Below are positions 21,999 to 32,110 of a stretch of 64,000 nucleotides of DNA, in pieces. This DNA is from Citrobacter sp. MGH106 (lineage in GTDB: Bacteria; Pseudomonadota; Gammaproteobacteria; Enterobacterales; Enterobacteriaceae), in the NCBI RefSeq assembly GCF_001037495.1, contig NZ_KQ089822.1, positions 1,674,001 through 1,738,000 of the forward strand, written 5' to 3'. A program made the translations under genes and the position numbers. The notes under the pieces were generated by a model. It did no database searches, was not told the DNA's origin, and saw nothing but the letters and a program-made list of their open reading frames with translations. Position 1 is the first letter of the stretch. Every line of letters starts with the position of its first letter.

Positions 21999-22745
21999 AT
22001 GGCATTGCTGGAAATCTGCTGTTACAGCATGGAGTGTGCGCGCACAGCGCAGCAATATGGCGCGGATCGCATAGAACTTTGCTCTGCCCCCAAGGAGGGA
22101 GGCTTAACGCCGTCTCTGGGCGTATTGCGGTCAGTACGTCAGCACGTTTCCATCCCTGTTAACCCAATTATCCGTCCGCGTGGGGGGGATTTTTGTTATA
22201 CCGATGGGGAATTTGCCGCGATGCTTGATGATATCGCTATGGTCAAAGAGTTGGGGTTCTCAGGGGTGGTTACCGGCGTATTAGATGTCGATGGCAATAT
22301 CGATATGCCGCGTATGGAAAAAATAATGGCTGCCGCCGGCCCGTTAAGCGTCACCTTTCACCGGGCCTTTGATATGTGTTCTAACCCATTAAATGCACTG
22401 AAAAATTTATCTCAATTGGGCATCGCAAGAGTACTGACTTCTGGTCAAAAATCAGACGCACAGCAAGGTTTAACAAAAATAATGGAACTTATTGCGCAGG
22501 AGGGTGCTCCAATCATTATGGCCGGAGCGGGGGTTCGCGCCGCGAATTTGTCGCAGTTCCTCGACGCCGGAGTGCAGGAAGTCCACAGTTCTGCCGGAGT
22601 ATGGCTGGCTTCACCCATGCGTTATCGCAATTCGGGGTTGTCGATGTCTTCGGATGCACAAGCGGATGAATATTCCCGCTATGCGGTAGACGGGGCGGCG
22701 GTTGCTGAAATGAAAGCAATCATTGCATGCCATCAGGCCAGCTGA
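21999..22745 (+). CDS. cutC: Copper homeostasis protein CutC
   Basis: CutC is a cytoplasmic TIM-barrel protein linked by older genetics to copper tolerance; the mechanism is not settled. The ATG at 21999 ([10 protein letters not shown]) gives 248 residues as in E. coli; a GTG two codons earlier overlaps the yecM stop and is not preferred. The Cys-rich N-terminus (EICCYSMEC), the [10 protein letters not shown] segment and the GAGVR strand of the barrel are conserved. A strong terminator follows. Confidence 0.95.
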   Translation: MALLEICCYSMECARTAQQYGADRIELCSAPKEGGLTPSLGVLRSVRQHVSIPVNPIIRPRGGDFCYTDGEFAAMLDDIAMVKELGFSGVVTGVLDVDGNIDMPRMEKIMAAAGPLSVTFHRAFDMCSNPLNALKNLSQLGIARVLTSGQKSDAQQGLTKIMELIAQEGAPIIMAGAGVRAANLSQFLDAGVQEVHSSAGVWLASPMRYRNSGLSMSSDAQADEYSRYAVDGAAVAEMKAIIACHQAS

Positions 22746-22791
22746 TTTTTACCGTTGCATCATGTCGCCCAATATGATGCTTGCTCGTACC

Positions 22792-22824
22792 AGGCCCCTG
22801 CAATTTCAACAGGGGCCTTTTTTT
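22792..22824 (+). terminator. Rho-independent terminator after cutC
   Basis: AGGCCCCTG (22792-22800) pairs with CAGGGGCCT (22810-22818) across a nine-base loop and seven T residues follow. It ends the yecM-cutC unit. The 100 bases from here to cmoB show no further feature. Confidence 0.92.
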
Positions 22825-22923
22825 CTCCTTCATATTCCAAGCCGCAGCGGTGTTGGCTGCCTTGCTGCAACTTGAACTATTTTGGAGAAGTGGTGCTATA
22901 CGTAACAGCTATCTGGCAATCCA

Positions 22924-25068
<2,145 letters not shown>

Positions 25069-25119
25069 ACAAACTCCCTTTAAAATGGCTGATGGCACTG
25101 TCTATGATAGGTGGCATTT

Positions 25120-25863
25120 TCAGAAAAGAGAAGATTGCTGTGGAATAGATGGCGCTGATCCGATCTCTGGCAGCACGGTGCGCAGATCGCTCCATAGCGT
25201 ATCCACCAGTTGTGGCGCTTGTGCGATGTCGGGCGTATGCAAGAACAGATATGGCGTTGAGGTCTGCCGCCAGAGCGATAGCTTTGCCAGCCAGACGGCA
25301 AAAAATTGCTGATTTTGCGGCATATCATCGCTACCGATAAACCGTACCATCGGATTGTTTGCTGTCACTACGGCATGAACCGGCACCTTCGGTTTCTTAC
25401 GTTGCGCATCGCGTATGGCTTCAGTATGAGGGATTGCCGCGTGTACCGGGCGGCTATCTAAAACGACCCGATTGACCCCACGCTCATGCAGACCGCGATT
25501 AAGTTGTTTCTCTTCCTCGCCTTTGGCAAAAAACGCGGGATGACGCACTTCAACGCCGTAGGTAAAGGTTGCGGGGAGCGTATCGAGAAAATGCCACAAG
25601 GCATTGAGGTCACTCGGGCCAAAAGTCGCGGGTAACTGTAGCCAGTATTGCCCAATCCGTGCTTCCAGCGGGGACATCCGCGTTAAAAATTCCTGCACTA
25701 AATCGTCGCAGTTACGCAGCGCGGCCTGATGCGAAATTGTGGCTGGAAACTTAAAGCAGAACCGAAACGCGTCTGTGGTTTGAGCATGCCAGCGAGAAAC
25801 GATATCGACTTTCGGCAGCGCGTACAGAGTAGTATTGCCTTCCACACAGTTAACATGACGGGC
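25120..25863 (-). pseudogene. yecE: yecE 3' part, truncated by prophage insertion (DUF72)
   Basis: The reading frame matches E. coli YecE (DUF72 family, function unknown, 272 residues) from about residue 26 (Ala-Arg-His) to the C-terminus (PQQSSLF). Upstream of 25863 the similarity ends and phage sequence begins; the frame runs only a few more codons before an in-frame TAG. The first 25 or so codons are missing and should lie at the far end of the prophage, outside the window. Residual translation could start at the GTG at 25845 (then EGNTTLYAL) to give 241 residues, but the promoter and natural start are gone. yecE is a known integration site of some Shiga-toxin phages. Confidence 0.9.
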
Positions 25864-25885
25864 GTTAGTGGTTAACTTGCTGATT
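25858..25885. other. Predicted host-phage junction (attachment site region)
   Basis: The yecE similarity stops at about 25863 and the integrase stop codon lies at 25872, so the crossover core must be in or next to this short stretch, perhaps including bases of yecE shared by both ends. The exact core cannot be set without the other end of the prophage. Confidence 0.5.
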
Positions 25886-27185
25886 TTAATAATCCTCTAC
25901 TGCTAGTTTGTGGTCTATGGGGCATCAATGGGGCAAAATCACCCAGCTTCTGATTCAGCATTGCGATCTGCTCTGCGTTATTGTCTGCCATCCATGCGCC
26001 GTACACATTGAAAACCATTTGCGCACTAGCGTGCCCCATCTGACTGGCAATAAAACTCGGGTTTGCACCAGCAGATAATGACCAGCACGCATAGGTATGC
26101 CGTGACTGGTACGCCTTTCTGTGTCTGATCCCTGCACGCTTTAATGCCGCTTCCCATGAGTCGCCTACAGAATCGACCCGGTAGATAAATCCGACCTGCT
26201 TACTGCGTCTGACCATATGCGGGTTAAAGACGAATGTACACTCATGGTTTACCGAACGGCCGTACTCACGTAACTGCACTTCAATGTGATATGGCCTGCC
26301 CAGCCTTGTCATTTCAGCCTGATTTTTCAGGATACTGATTGCTGGCTGGATAAGATGCACCACTCGATCTGTGCTTGCCTCTGTTTTTGGTAGAGTGAAC
26401 TCACCAAGTTTCGTATAATTACGCCTGATGGTAATTGTTCCAGCTTTCAGATCGATATCTTCCCAGGCCAGGGAGACCAGTTCCCCGTGACGCATTCCTG
26501 TGTACACTGCTAATGACCACAGGTTTTTCGTCTGCTGATGCCGGCATGCATCTATCAGGCGAATAAATTCATCACGAGACAGAGGATCTGGTTCTGCCCT
26601 GGCTTTTTTCAGAGGCTTAATTCCCTCGAATGGGTTCACCTCTAAGTAACCGTGATCCGCAGCAAACTGAAACATTCCGGCCATTGTCGTCATGTAATAG
26701 TTCACAGTAACAACGCTTCGCCCTTTTGCCGGGGCTTTGTTTTTCGTCGGATTCTGGTAACCAGTTAGCAAATCTTTCCTGAGATACAGCAATTCCTCTT
26801 TGGTTACTGCTGACACCAGGCGATTACCTCTGATCCTCGGCACCATATTCCTTGCGACAGACTCATAGCGATTGAATGCGTTCGCGCAGATTTCCATCCG
26901 TTTCAGGTCCAGCCATTTTTCTTCAAGTTCTTTCACTGTAATGTCTTTTTTACTTACACCAAAAGCCTTGAGGTTAGGGGAGTCAGGAAACTGGGTTGCA
27001 TAATCAAAGGTTCCTGTGCGGATGGCAAAACATACTGATGTCCGCAGTTCCCCGGCTATCTTCCTGTTCTTAGCGGTGTCAGGGACACCGAGACTTTCCC
27101 TGACACGCTTACCTTTAAAATTAAACCAGATGCGTAAAGTGCCACCGTGGTTTTCGACGCCTGTTGGATATGTGACTTTATCCAT
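25872..27185 (-). CDS. int: Prophage tyrosine-recombinase integrase
   Basis: A 437-residue site-specific recombinase. The N-terminal arm-binding domain (about 1-75) resembles the DUF3596 type, a core-binding SAM-like domain follows (about 82-190), then the catalytic domain with Arg232 (TGMRHGELVSLAWED), Arg362 (SRHTYACWSL), His385 (QMGHAS) and nucleophile Tyr395 (NVYGAWM). The position usually occupied by His before the second Arg is Tyr359, a variation I associate with this subfamily. It lies directly beside the interrupted yecE gene, as expected for the enzyme that put the phage there. Confidence 0.95.
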   Translation of the reverse strand: MDKVTYPTGVENHGGTLRIWFNFKGKRVRESLGVPDTAKNRKIAGELRTSVCFAIRTGTFDYATQFPDSPNLKAFGVSKKDITVKELEEKWLDLKRMEICANAFNRYESVARNMVPRIRGNRLVSAVTKEELLYLRKDLLTGYQNPTKNKAPAKGRSVVTVNYYMTTMAGMFQFAADHGYLEVNPFEGIKPLKKARAEPDPLSRDEFIRLIDACRHQQTKNLWSLAVYTGMRHGELVSLAWEDIDLKAGTITIRRNYTKLGEFTLPKTEASTDRVVHLIQPAISILKNQAEMTRLGRPYHIEVQLREYGRSVNHECTFVFNPHMVRRSKQVGFIYRVDSVGDSWEAALKRAGIRHRKAYQSRHTYACWSLSAGANPSFIASQMGHASAQMVFNVYGAWMADNNAEQIAMLNQKLGDFAPLMPHRPQTSSRGLLKSAS

Positions 27186-27243
27186 TGGTGTTACCTCCAG
27201 ACGCCCAAGAGCGATACGAGCTTACCTTTTTCATGGCATCAAA

Positions 27244-27480
27244 TCACCCTGGCTGCTTGCATTTCATTGAAGCGACCCAGGCATCTACAGCCTTTCTGTT
27301 ATACATGCACTCACTGGACGGTTTTGGATTCCCGTCAGGCGAGACGTGGATATATTCCCTCCCAACCATCCAGCACTCTTTTCTGGCACGGAGGATGGTT
27401 CCGGGTTTGAGCCCGGTAACCGCGATCAGAACGCTTTCACAAACCCAATCGTTGGGAGCTAACTGGAAAATATTGCTCAT
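27244..27480 (-). CDS. xis: Excisionase (DUF1233 family)
   Basis: A 78-residue small DNA-binding protein of the putative excisionase family DUF1233 found just upstream of integrases in many enterobacterial prophages. It has a winged-helix-like N-terminal part (LAPNDWVCESVLIAVTG) and a basic centre. It lies 58 bases upstream of int on the same strand, in the xis-int order of lambdoid phages. Confidence 0.82.
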   Translation of the reverse strand: MSNIFQLAPNDWVCESVLIAVTGLKPGTILRARKECWMVGREYIHVSPDGNPKPSSECMYNRKAVDAWVASMKCKQPG

Positions 27481-27520
27481 AATTATTTCTCCATTATCCC
27501 GGCTGCACCCGGGGAAAACT

Positions 27521-28090
27521 TTAGCTGTTGCTGGTGGTTGGGATTAGTTTCTGCCAAATCTCTGAAACATATTTCGCCTGGTGGCGGGCATCAGCCAGTG
27601 CGTTATGTGCAACCCCATCAAATGGCATATCACGCTTAGGATCGAAACCTACAACTCTGCCCAATGTGACGATGGTTCTGACGTCGTGATCATTCCAAAA
27701 TTGCCACGGGCAAACCTGGCCGGCACGCTCATATGCGCCGCGCAATATAACGTTGTCGAAAGTAGCTCCATTGCCCCAAACTTTTAAATATTTAGGGTTA
27801 TCAGAATGCCGATTAATGAAATGGCTCAGTTCAGATAGGGCAGATGATATCGGCATCGCATCATCAACACAGATTGCTGATCGCGCTTCTGAGCTTTGTC
27901 TTAACCACCACAGAATAGTGTCACCATCCGGTACCGCTCCCTGCTCCATAGCGCTTTCAAGGTTAACGGCGGTGTAAAACTCCTGACCCAGTTCACCGCT
28001 TTGCGGATCGAAGAACACGGCACCAATGGAGACGATAGGGGCATTCGGTTTTTTGCCCATGGATTCGAGGTCGATCATTAAATTGTTCAC
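27521..28090 (-). CDS. DEDD-type 3'-5' exonuclease
   Basis: A 189-residue protein of the DnaQ-like exonuclease fold close to the Rv2179c-like exoribonuclease family. The DxE motif is in MIDLESMG, a second Asp in WGNGATFDNVILRG, and the HxxxxD motif in VAHNALADARHQ, giving a complete DEDDh active site. The GTG at 28090 is chosen because AGGAG lies 10 bases upstream and it begins one base after the stop of the preceding gene. Phages use such proteins in the leftward operon, possibly in recombination or host RNA/DNA turnover; the role here is not known. Confidence 0.8.
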   Translation of the reverse strand: MNNLMIDLESMGKKPNAPIVSIGAVFFDPQSGELGQEFYTAVNLESAMEQGAVPDGDTILWWLRQSSEARSAICVDDAMPISSALSELSHFINRHSDNPKYLKVWGNGATFDNVILRGAYERAGQVCPWQFWNDHDVRTIVTLGRVVGFDPKRDMPFDGVAHNALADARHQAKYVSEIWQKLIPTTSNS

Positions 28091-28091
28091 G

Positions 28092-28718
28092 TTATATATT
28101 CTCCTGCTGAGGTGCTGCTTCGAAATGCTCGACACCTTTAGCCCAAATGGCCTTGATGTTCGTCCAACTGACTGGCACTGTTATCTCAATTCGACCGCTG
28201 CCGTCGCATGTTTCGCATTCATCATCACCAAAACACTCTGGGCAGTTTATAAATTTCGTTTCTGAAAACTCACCGGTCAGCACACTCTTTGCGCCGTTCT
28301 CAGCGGTTAGTTTCTTCGGAACCAGTACGTAACCATCATGAGTTACAAGAGAGTTGCCAGCCTGAAGCATGGCGGCGCGGCGGTTCCATACCTCACGCAA
28401 CTTATCTCTCGCATCTATATCTGTGTGATATACGGTATCGGTCGAAATTCCACAAACGCTGCAAGATATCCAGTTGAGATTATCGTCATCATAATCAAAC
28501 TCAGCGCCTCCTCCGCAGAGCGGGCATGGAAGAAGACCATTTTCATCAAGCTTCGCACCAAACGCCGCCATCACCCCATCAATCACCTTCACAGCATCAG
28601 CCATTGCGTAGCCGAGATTACCGCCGTCGCTTTGTGCTGCTGCTTTGCTGAGTATTTCGCGTATCTGGTGCAGGCGATCGAGTGATACAGGACCGTGCGC
28701 CGGGTGGTTAGTTGTCAT
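28092..28718 (-). CDS. Lar-like restriction-alleviation / zinc-finger protein
   Basis: A 208-residue protein with a Lar-family zinc motif in its middle (LLPCPLCGG, then CSVCG, then EVWNRRA, about 63-114), which in phage and Rac prophage relieves host restriction. The C-terminal part carries a DnaJ-type zinc motif (CPECFGDDECETCDGSG, about 160-176). The N-terminal 60 residues resemble leader regions shared by phage early proteins. The two zinc modules in one chain suggest a fusion. It overlaps the next upstream gene by four bases. Confidence 0.65.
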   Translation of the reverse strand: MTTNHPAHGPVSLDRLHQIREILSKAAAQSDGGNLGYAMADAVKVIDGVMAAFGAKLDENGLLPCPLCGGGAEFDYDDDNLNWISCSVCGISTDTVYHTDIDARDKLREVWNRRAAMLQAGNSLVTHDGYVLVPKKLTAENGAKSVLTGEFSETKFINCPECFGDDECETCDGSGRIEITVPVSWTNIKAIWAKGVEHFEAAPQQENI

Positions 28719-29008
28719 GGTGTGCTCCAGTTATCTTCAATCGCCACGCCAAGTCGGTGTAGCCAGTCGGCCAGCTTCAGCATCGCTTCTCGTTCGCTTA
28801 ATCTTTCTGGAAAGTCGGTAAGCTCGACCATCGGTTTAAACCGACCAAACGCATCGTTCTCAACAACAAGTTTTTGCTCAAGCGTGGTCTGCTTAACTTT
28901 GCTGTGATGCCGTAGCAGGTAAACTGACTTTGATTTTTTGGTTTCTGGGTCGTATTCGTAGGCAGTGAGTATCATCTGGCTACCGCCGCGATTCGTTCCT
29001 CGCCACAT
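28715..29008 (-). CDS. Phage early protein, function unknown
   Basis: A 97-residue protein, unrecognised. It contains a Tyr-rich N-terminus (MILTAYEYDPETKKSK) and a charged middle. The start at 29008 follows GGGGAG at a good distance; a second Met twelve residues in is an alternative. It sits in a tightly packed set of early genes with 4-base overlaps or spacings of a few bases on either side. Confidence 0.65.
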   Translation of the reverse strand: MWRGTNRGGSQMILTAYEYDPETKKSKSVYLLRHHSKVKQTTLEQKLVVENDAFGRFKPMVELTDFPERLSEREAMLKLADWLHRLGVAIEDNWSTP

Positions 29009-29011
29009 ATC

Positions 29012-29470
29012 TCACTCCCCCTTCACACCAATGCCAGCGGCGCGGATTGCGTCGGCGCATTCATTTCTCATACCGGATGCGCCAGCAGCAAATCCCTCGT
29101 ACCACTCAGCGTTAGAGCCGAGAACTGGAAGTTTAGGAAGGCAAACTGTCCGCGCCTCCAGTTCTGCTATGCGCTGTCGTAATGCTTTGATATCGCGATC
29201 AGCATTAGCCAGTAACCGATTTTCAAAGTTATGCTCTGCTATGCGCTTCTCTGCGGCTTCCAGCGCCCTAACCAATTCGTCTACCGTTCCGGCAGCCTGT
29301 AGAGCGTAATCAGTGATAACCAGCTCGTGATCAATTTCAGTGCCGTTCTCATTCGTTGAGGTGATAGCAAAATAATCAGAATCGATTTCGTTATCGGCTA
29401 AGTGGCGTAGCGTATCGGCAACAAGTTGACCGTTTTCGATTAGCAGCGCCTGTTTGTTGAGTGCTGTCAT
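29012..29470 (-). CDS. Ead/Ea22-like phage protein
   Basis: A 152-residue protein with the MTALNKQALL N-terminus, central coiled-coil region (RALEAAEKRIAEHN to LRQRIAELEAR) and C-terminal NAEWYEGFAAG segment shared by the Ead/Ea22 proteins of lambdoid phages. Their function is not known; they are non-essential accessory genes of the b/early-left region. It overlaps the next upstream gene by four bases. Confidence 0.75.
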   Translation of the reverse strand: MTALNKQALLIENGQLVADTLRHLADNEIDSDYFAITSTNENGTEIDHELVITDYALQAAGTVDELVRALEAAEKRIAEHNFENRLLANADRDIKALRQRIAELEARTVCLPKLPVLGSNAEWYEGFAAGASGMRNECADAIRAAGIGVKGE

Positions 29471-29721
29471 TGGGATGCTCCCTGTCTGGCGCTATTCAAT
29501 AGCTGGTTAAACATCATGGTTAGGCTGTTACTGCACCCAAACGGCATATCGTTAACACGGTATGTTGGAATGCCTTTGCGAACACCAGACTTCACGATCC
29601 GGCCAGTACCATAGAGTTGCGATAATGCACCGGCGACCACAGGCGTCTTTTTATTCATCCCTTTAGCTATTTCACCGCTGGTGGTATTCGGATGAGCCTG
29701 GAGATATTCAAATACGGTCAT
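29467..29721 (-). CDS. Small winged-helix phage protein
   Basis: An 84-residue protein. Residues 1-55 form a likely winged-helix domain (MTVFEYLQAHPNTTSGEIAKGM, then a recognition helix and a basic turn RKGIPTYRV). It may regulate transcription of the leftward operon, but there is no direct evidence for a target. It overlaps the genes on both sides by four bases (ATGA), which supports coupled translation. Confidence 0.65.
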   Translation of the reverse strand: MTVFEYLQAHPNTTSGEIAKGMNKKTPVVAGALSQLYGTGRIVKSGVRKGIPTYRVNDMPFGCSNSLTMMFNQLLNSARQGASQ

Positions 29722-29885
29722 GGCGTTTTACCTTTACGTTCCTGTTCCAGTTGCACCAGGGACTCTTTTAATGCTGCGAACGTAGCGTCCAGTCTGGTGG
29801 CGACTTCGCGCATAAGCGGTGCATGCTTTGGTGGCAATTCAGTAACGGAGGCAAAAGCCTCCGCTACGAGCTCTTTTACCTTCAT
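29718..29885 (-). CDS. Small phage protein of 55 residues
   Basis: A short frame that starts with MKVKELVAEAFASV and ends KGKTP, all helix-forming and coiled-coil-like. Its start overlaps the stop of the yfdR-like gene (ATGA) and its stop overlaps the start of the next gene in the same way, so it fits the operon exactly. No function is recognised. It is too short to be found by a 60-residue cut-off. Confidence 0.7.
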   Translation of the reverse strand: MKVKELVAEAFASVTELPPKHAPLMREVATRLDATFAALKESLVQLEQERKGKTP

Positions 29886-30421
29886 GCGGCGCATTGGCGC
29901 AGCTCCACCAGTTCGTTAAAGCGATTCATGAACAGGCCATAGGCTTGACCAGGACGGAGAGGGATAACCTGAACGAGATCAGAGCAGGGAATACCTTCGA
30001 GAATTTCCCACTTCGAACCGTAATCGATTTCCAGATCACGGCGCTCGGTGGCTAACATGGTTAGATCGGCATATTTCACGACAGCAGCTTGTTCAAGTGA
30101 GATACCGAATTTAAAGCGGATAAGACCATCAATATAAGTTTCCATGCGCTGGTAGTCAGGCAGCAAGGCTTTGAGCGGGGCAGGAATATCTTGGCAATAT
30201 GCCTCCGCAGCGTCGTGCATCAGCGCTTCAAAGGCGAACTCTGGCGGCACAATTTGGCTTACAAGCACAGAGTGCTGGGCCACGCTGTAGAACTCTGGGA
30301 GATGCCCAGCGAATCGACAGATGTTGGAAAGAGCAGTAGCGATATCCTCAACATCGATATCGTCGATAGTGGCGGTCAGGTAGTTAAATTTTTTGCCGGA
30401 TAATGTCTGAATGTAGCTCAT
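29882..30421 (-). CDS. yfdR: HD-domain 5'-nucleotidase-like protein YfdR
   Basis: A 179-residue HD-superfamily phosphohydrolase resembling YfbR, a 5'-deoxynucleotidase, and closest in context and length to YfdR of prophage CPS-53. Metal ligands are His in FAGHLPEFYSVAQHS, the HD pair in EALMHDAAEAY and an Asp in VVKYADLTML. It may adjust nucleotide pools during replication. The ATG at 30421 (MSYIQTLSG) after GGAG is preferred over the upstream ATG. Confidence 0.85.
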   Translation of the reverse strand: MSYIQTLSGKKFNYLTATIDDIDVEDIATALSNICRFAGHLPEFYSVAQHSVLVSQIVPPEFAFEALMHDAAEAYCQDIPAPLKALLPDYQRMETYIDGLIRFKFGISLEQAAVVKYADLTMLATERRDLEIDYGSKWEILEGIPCSDLVQVIPLRPGQAYGLFMNRFNELVELRQCAA

Positions 30422-30513
30422 GGTTTTCTCCATATTGGCGCGCTGCACCGCGCAGATTTTGGTTGCACGAATCCCTCGCCGGTTGGCGATAATTAATGGA
30501 ATTACGCTTCAAT

Positions 30514-30537
30514 AAATCCCCGCGGCGCCGGGGATTT
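30514..30537. repeat. Perfect inverted repeat between yfdQ and yfdR
   Basis: AAATCCCCG (30514-30522) and CGGGGATTT (30529-30537) pair perfectly across a six-base GC-rich loop. It lacks a clear U run, so it may be an RNA-processing or attenuating hairpin rather than a full terminator. Confidence 0.6.
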
Positions 30538-30549
30538 AATGCAGAGCAA

Positions 30550-31377
30550 TTAGGCTTTAAAGTTACCGATGAAAGTTTCCACTGATTCACCTTCGAACTT
30601 GCTGATCAGCAAATCGCGGAATTCGTTGGCAATCTCTTCTTCCTGGGCTTCAAGTTGGACGATGCGCAGAACAAAGCAGGGTTCATCGCTGGTCAGCAGG
30701 CTGTTACGCAAGCTAAAGCGGCGTTCGTCCAGACCTTCATACGGCACACATTTGAACTCGAATGCCACAGGCATTACGTCTTTGCTGCTTGCTTCAACGC
30801 TTTGCATCAGCGATTTTTTACCGGCGAAATCACCAGTTTCATGGTCCTGCTGGGTTGCCTGTTGAATAGTGATACGACGCACAGCCTGAGCTGCCTGGGA
30901 AATCTGCATCGTATTGCCATCAGCATCAAACGCCAGCAGATAATCGCTCCAGTCTTCCAGCCATTCAGCGATTTGCTTTTGCTTCAGACGTTGACCGTCG
31001 ATCTGCAGTAGCGCACGGAACGGGGCGGTTTTCTTCAGGGTGATTGAAGCAACGTTATCGGCGTGACCGGGATTATCCAGGGTGCCGATGTTGAACACTG
31101 AACGGGCGGTCATGTTGTCGGCGTCAATGAAGCAACGAGCTGGCTCACTGTCGCTGGCGTAACCTTTAGAATAACGTGCGAAGTCGTCAATACTGGTTGT
31201 GGTCATTGCGCCACGAAAGCGGAAACGCTCCAGAGAAAATCGCTCGAGGCTTTCAATGCCAGTACCCTCTGGCAGTAATGCGGTCGGGCAAGCCAGGCCA
31301 TGAATATCATTCAGGTGATAACCGGAAAGAACCAGGTCTTTGACCTGCTTGAAGGTACCGCTGTCTAACTGAGACAT
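30550..31377 (-). CDS. yfdQ: YfdQ-like protein (DUF2303)
   Basis: A 275-residue protein of the DUF2303 family, like YfdQ of the CPS-53 prophage. The function is unknown. It is one of three genes in the same order as in CPS-53 (yfdP-yfdQ-yfdR). Visible features are a helical C-terminal third rich in Glu (EEEIANEFRDLL) and no membrane segments. Confidence 0.85.
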   Translation of the reverse strand: MSQLDSGTFKQVKDLVLSGYHLNDIHGLACPTALLPEGTGIESLERFSLERFRFRGAMTTTSIDDFARYSKGYASDSEPARCFIDADNMTARSVFNIGTLDNPGHADNVASITLKKTAPFRALLQIDGQRLKQKQIAEWLEDWSDYLLAFDADGNTMQISQAAQAVRRITIQQATQQDHETGDFAGKKSLMQSVEASSKDVMPVAFEFKCVPYEGLDERRFSLRNSLLTSDEPCFVLRIVQLEAQEEEIANEFRDLLISKFEGESVETFIGNFKA

Positions 31378-31433
31378 AAAAATTCCTTATTAACTGATGA
31401 TCAAAGTGGTATCAGTGAGTTTGTTGTTGCGGA

Positions 31434-31805
31434 TCACTGAGCCGCTTTAAGCTTTCCATCCACCGCGCCAGTGATCCCGAACAGCTGACCCTGATCTTCC
31501 TGCAGGATGGTGAGCTTCCCGCCTTTATTGACCCACATCGGGGTTTCGGTTGTGTCCTCTTCGGAGGCTTTACCACGTGGTGTTGGGGTGCTGTAGTTCA
31601 GCTTGTGCTTGATCTTGACGCGCTTCTCTTCAACGGAATTACCCATGCGCTCAAAATCAAAGGTGAGGACTACTTTGCCTTTGTTGCCATTGTTCAGAAC
31701 GCCAAGCGCGGTGGTATTAAGTGCTGCCGCGATTTTGTTCATGAACACGCCGGCATCCAGTTCGCCAAGAAAATCTGGCACTACGGTCATGCGGTCATTA
31801 CTCAT
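31434..31805 (-). CDS. yfdP: YfdP-like prophage protein
   Basis: A 123-residue protein resembling YfdP of CPS-53, function unknown. It starts MSNDRMTVVPDFLGELDAG with GAGGG seven bases upstream. It is the first gene after the C4-type RNA, and its ribosome site lies just below a hairpin with complementarity to that RNA (see 31823-31838). Translational control of this gene and of the yfdQ-yfdR genes behind it is therefore likely. Confidence 0.78.
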   Translation of the reverse strand: MSNDRMTVVPDFLGELDAGVFMNKIAAALNTTALGVLNNGNKGKVVLTFDFERMGNSVEEKRVKIKHKLNYSTPTPRGKASEEDTTETPMWVNKGGKLTILQEDQGQLFGITGAVDGKLKAAQ

Positions 31806-31822
31806 GGTTTTACCCTCGTTAA

Positions 31823-31838
31823 GGCGGCTGCAACCGCC
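31823..31838 (-). promoter_or_regulatory. Leader hairpin of yfdP, likely C4 target
   Basis: On the reverse strand GGCGG-UUGCAG-CCGCC forms a five- to six-pair hairpin ending eleven to fifteen bases before the ribosome site of yfdP. Its first eleven bases, GGCGGUUGCAG, are complementary to CUGCAAgCCGCC in the RNA element upstream with a single bulged G. This is the geometry of C4 control in phage P1. Confidence 0.55.
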
Positions 31839-31852
31839 GAAATTTCTCCATA

Positions 31853-31963
31853 CACAACAGAGAAGGGCACCTGCATTGGTCGGCGGCTTGCAGAGACCGC
31901 TTTCTTTTGCCCGGGTGGATTGGGTTATGAGCCCGTCGCCCGGTGATGCCCTTTTCTGTTGTG
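31853..31963 (-). ncRNA. C4-type antisense RNA candidate
   Basis: A 17-bp outer stem (31853-31869 with 31947-31963, one mismatch) closes two inner arms on the reverse strand. One arm is CCGGGCG...CACCCGG enclosing GGGCTCATAACCC; the other is a GCGGTC...GACC/GCCGCC hairpin containing CTGCAAG. This layout and the conserved GGGCUCAU-ACCCA segment resemble the C4 RNAs of P1/P7 and related prophages, in which a processed leader RNA represses the gene transcribed after it. It lies directly upstream of yfdP on the same strand. The family call is from memory of the motif, not a model search. Confidence 0.62.
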
Positions 31964-32110
31964 CCCTGAAAAAGGCTGGCGGTTACCGGACAAGTGGGAA
32001 AACACCGGGCCGCCAGAACAGGGAGTTACTTGTTATTGCTTTGGCCTGCTTTTAACCACATCAGGCGTGGTGGTATCCTTCAAAGTCCCTACAACCCCGA
32101 AGGAATCAAA

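Noticed and set aside
25149-25340. Small forward frames over the yecE remnant
   Set aside because: They run antisense to well-conserved yecE codons and have no start signals.
25858-25900. A tRNA gene as integration target
   Set aside because: No tRNA-like cloverleaf is present; the flanking host sequence is clearly yecE.
31974-32110. A forward promoter for the gene at 32111
   Set aside because: TTGTTA with a poor -10 at about 16 bases is too weak to list as a feature.
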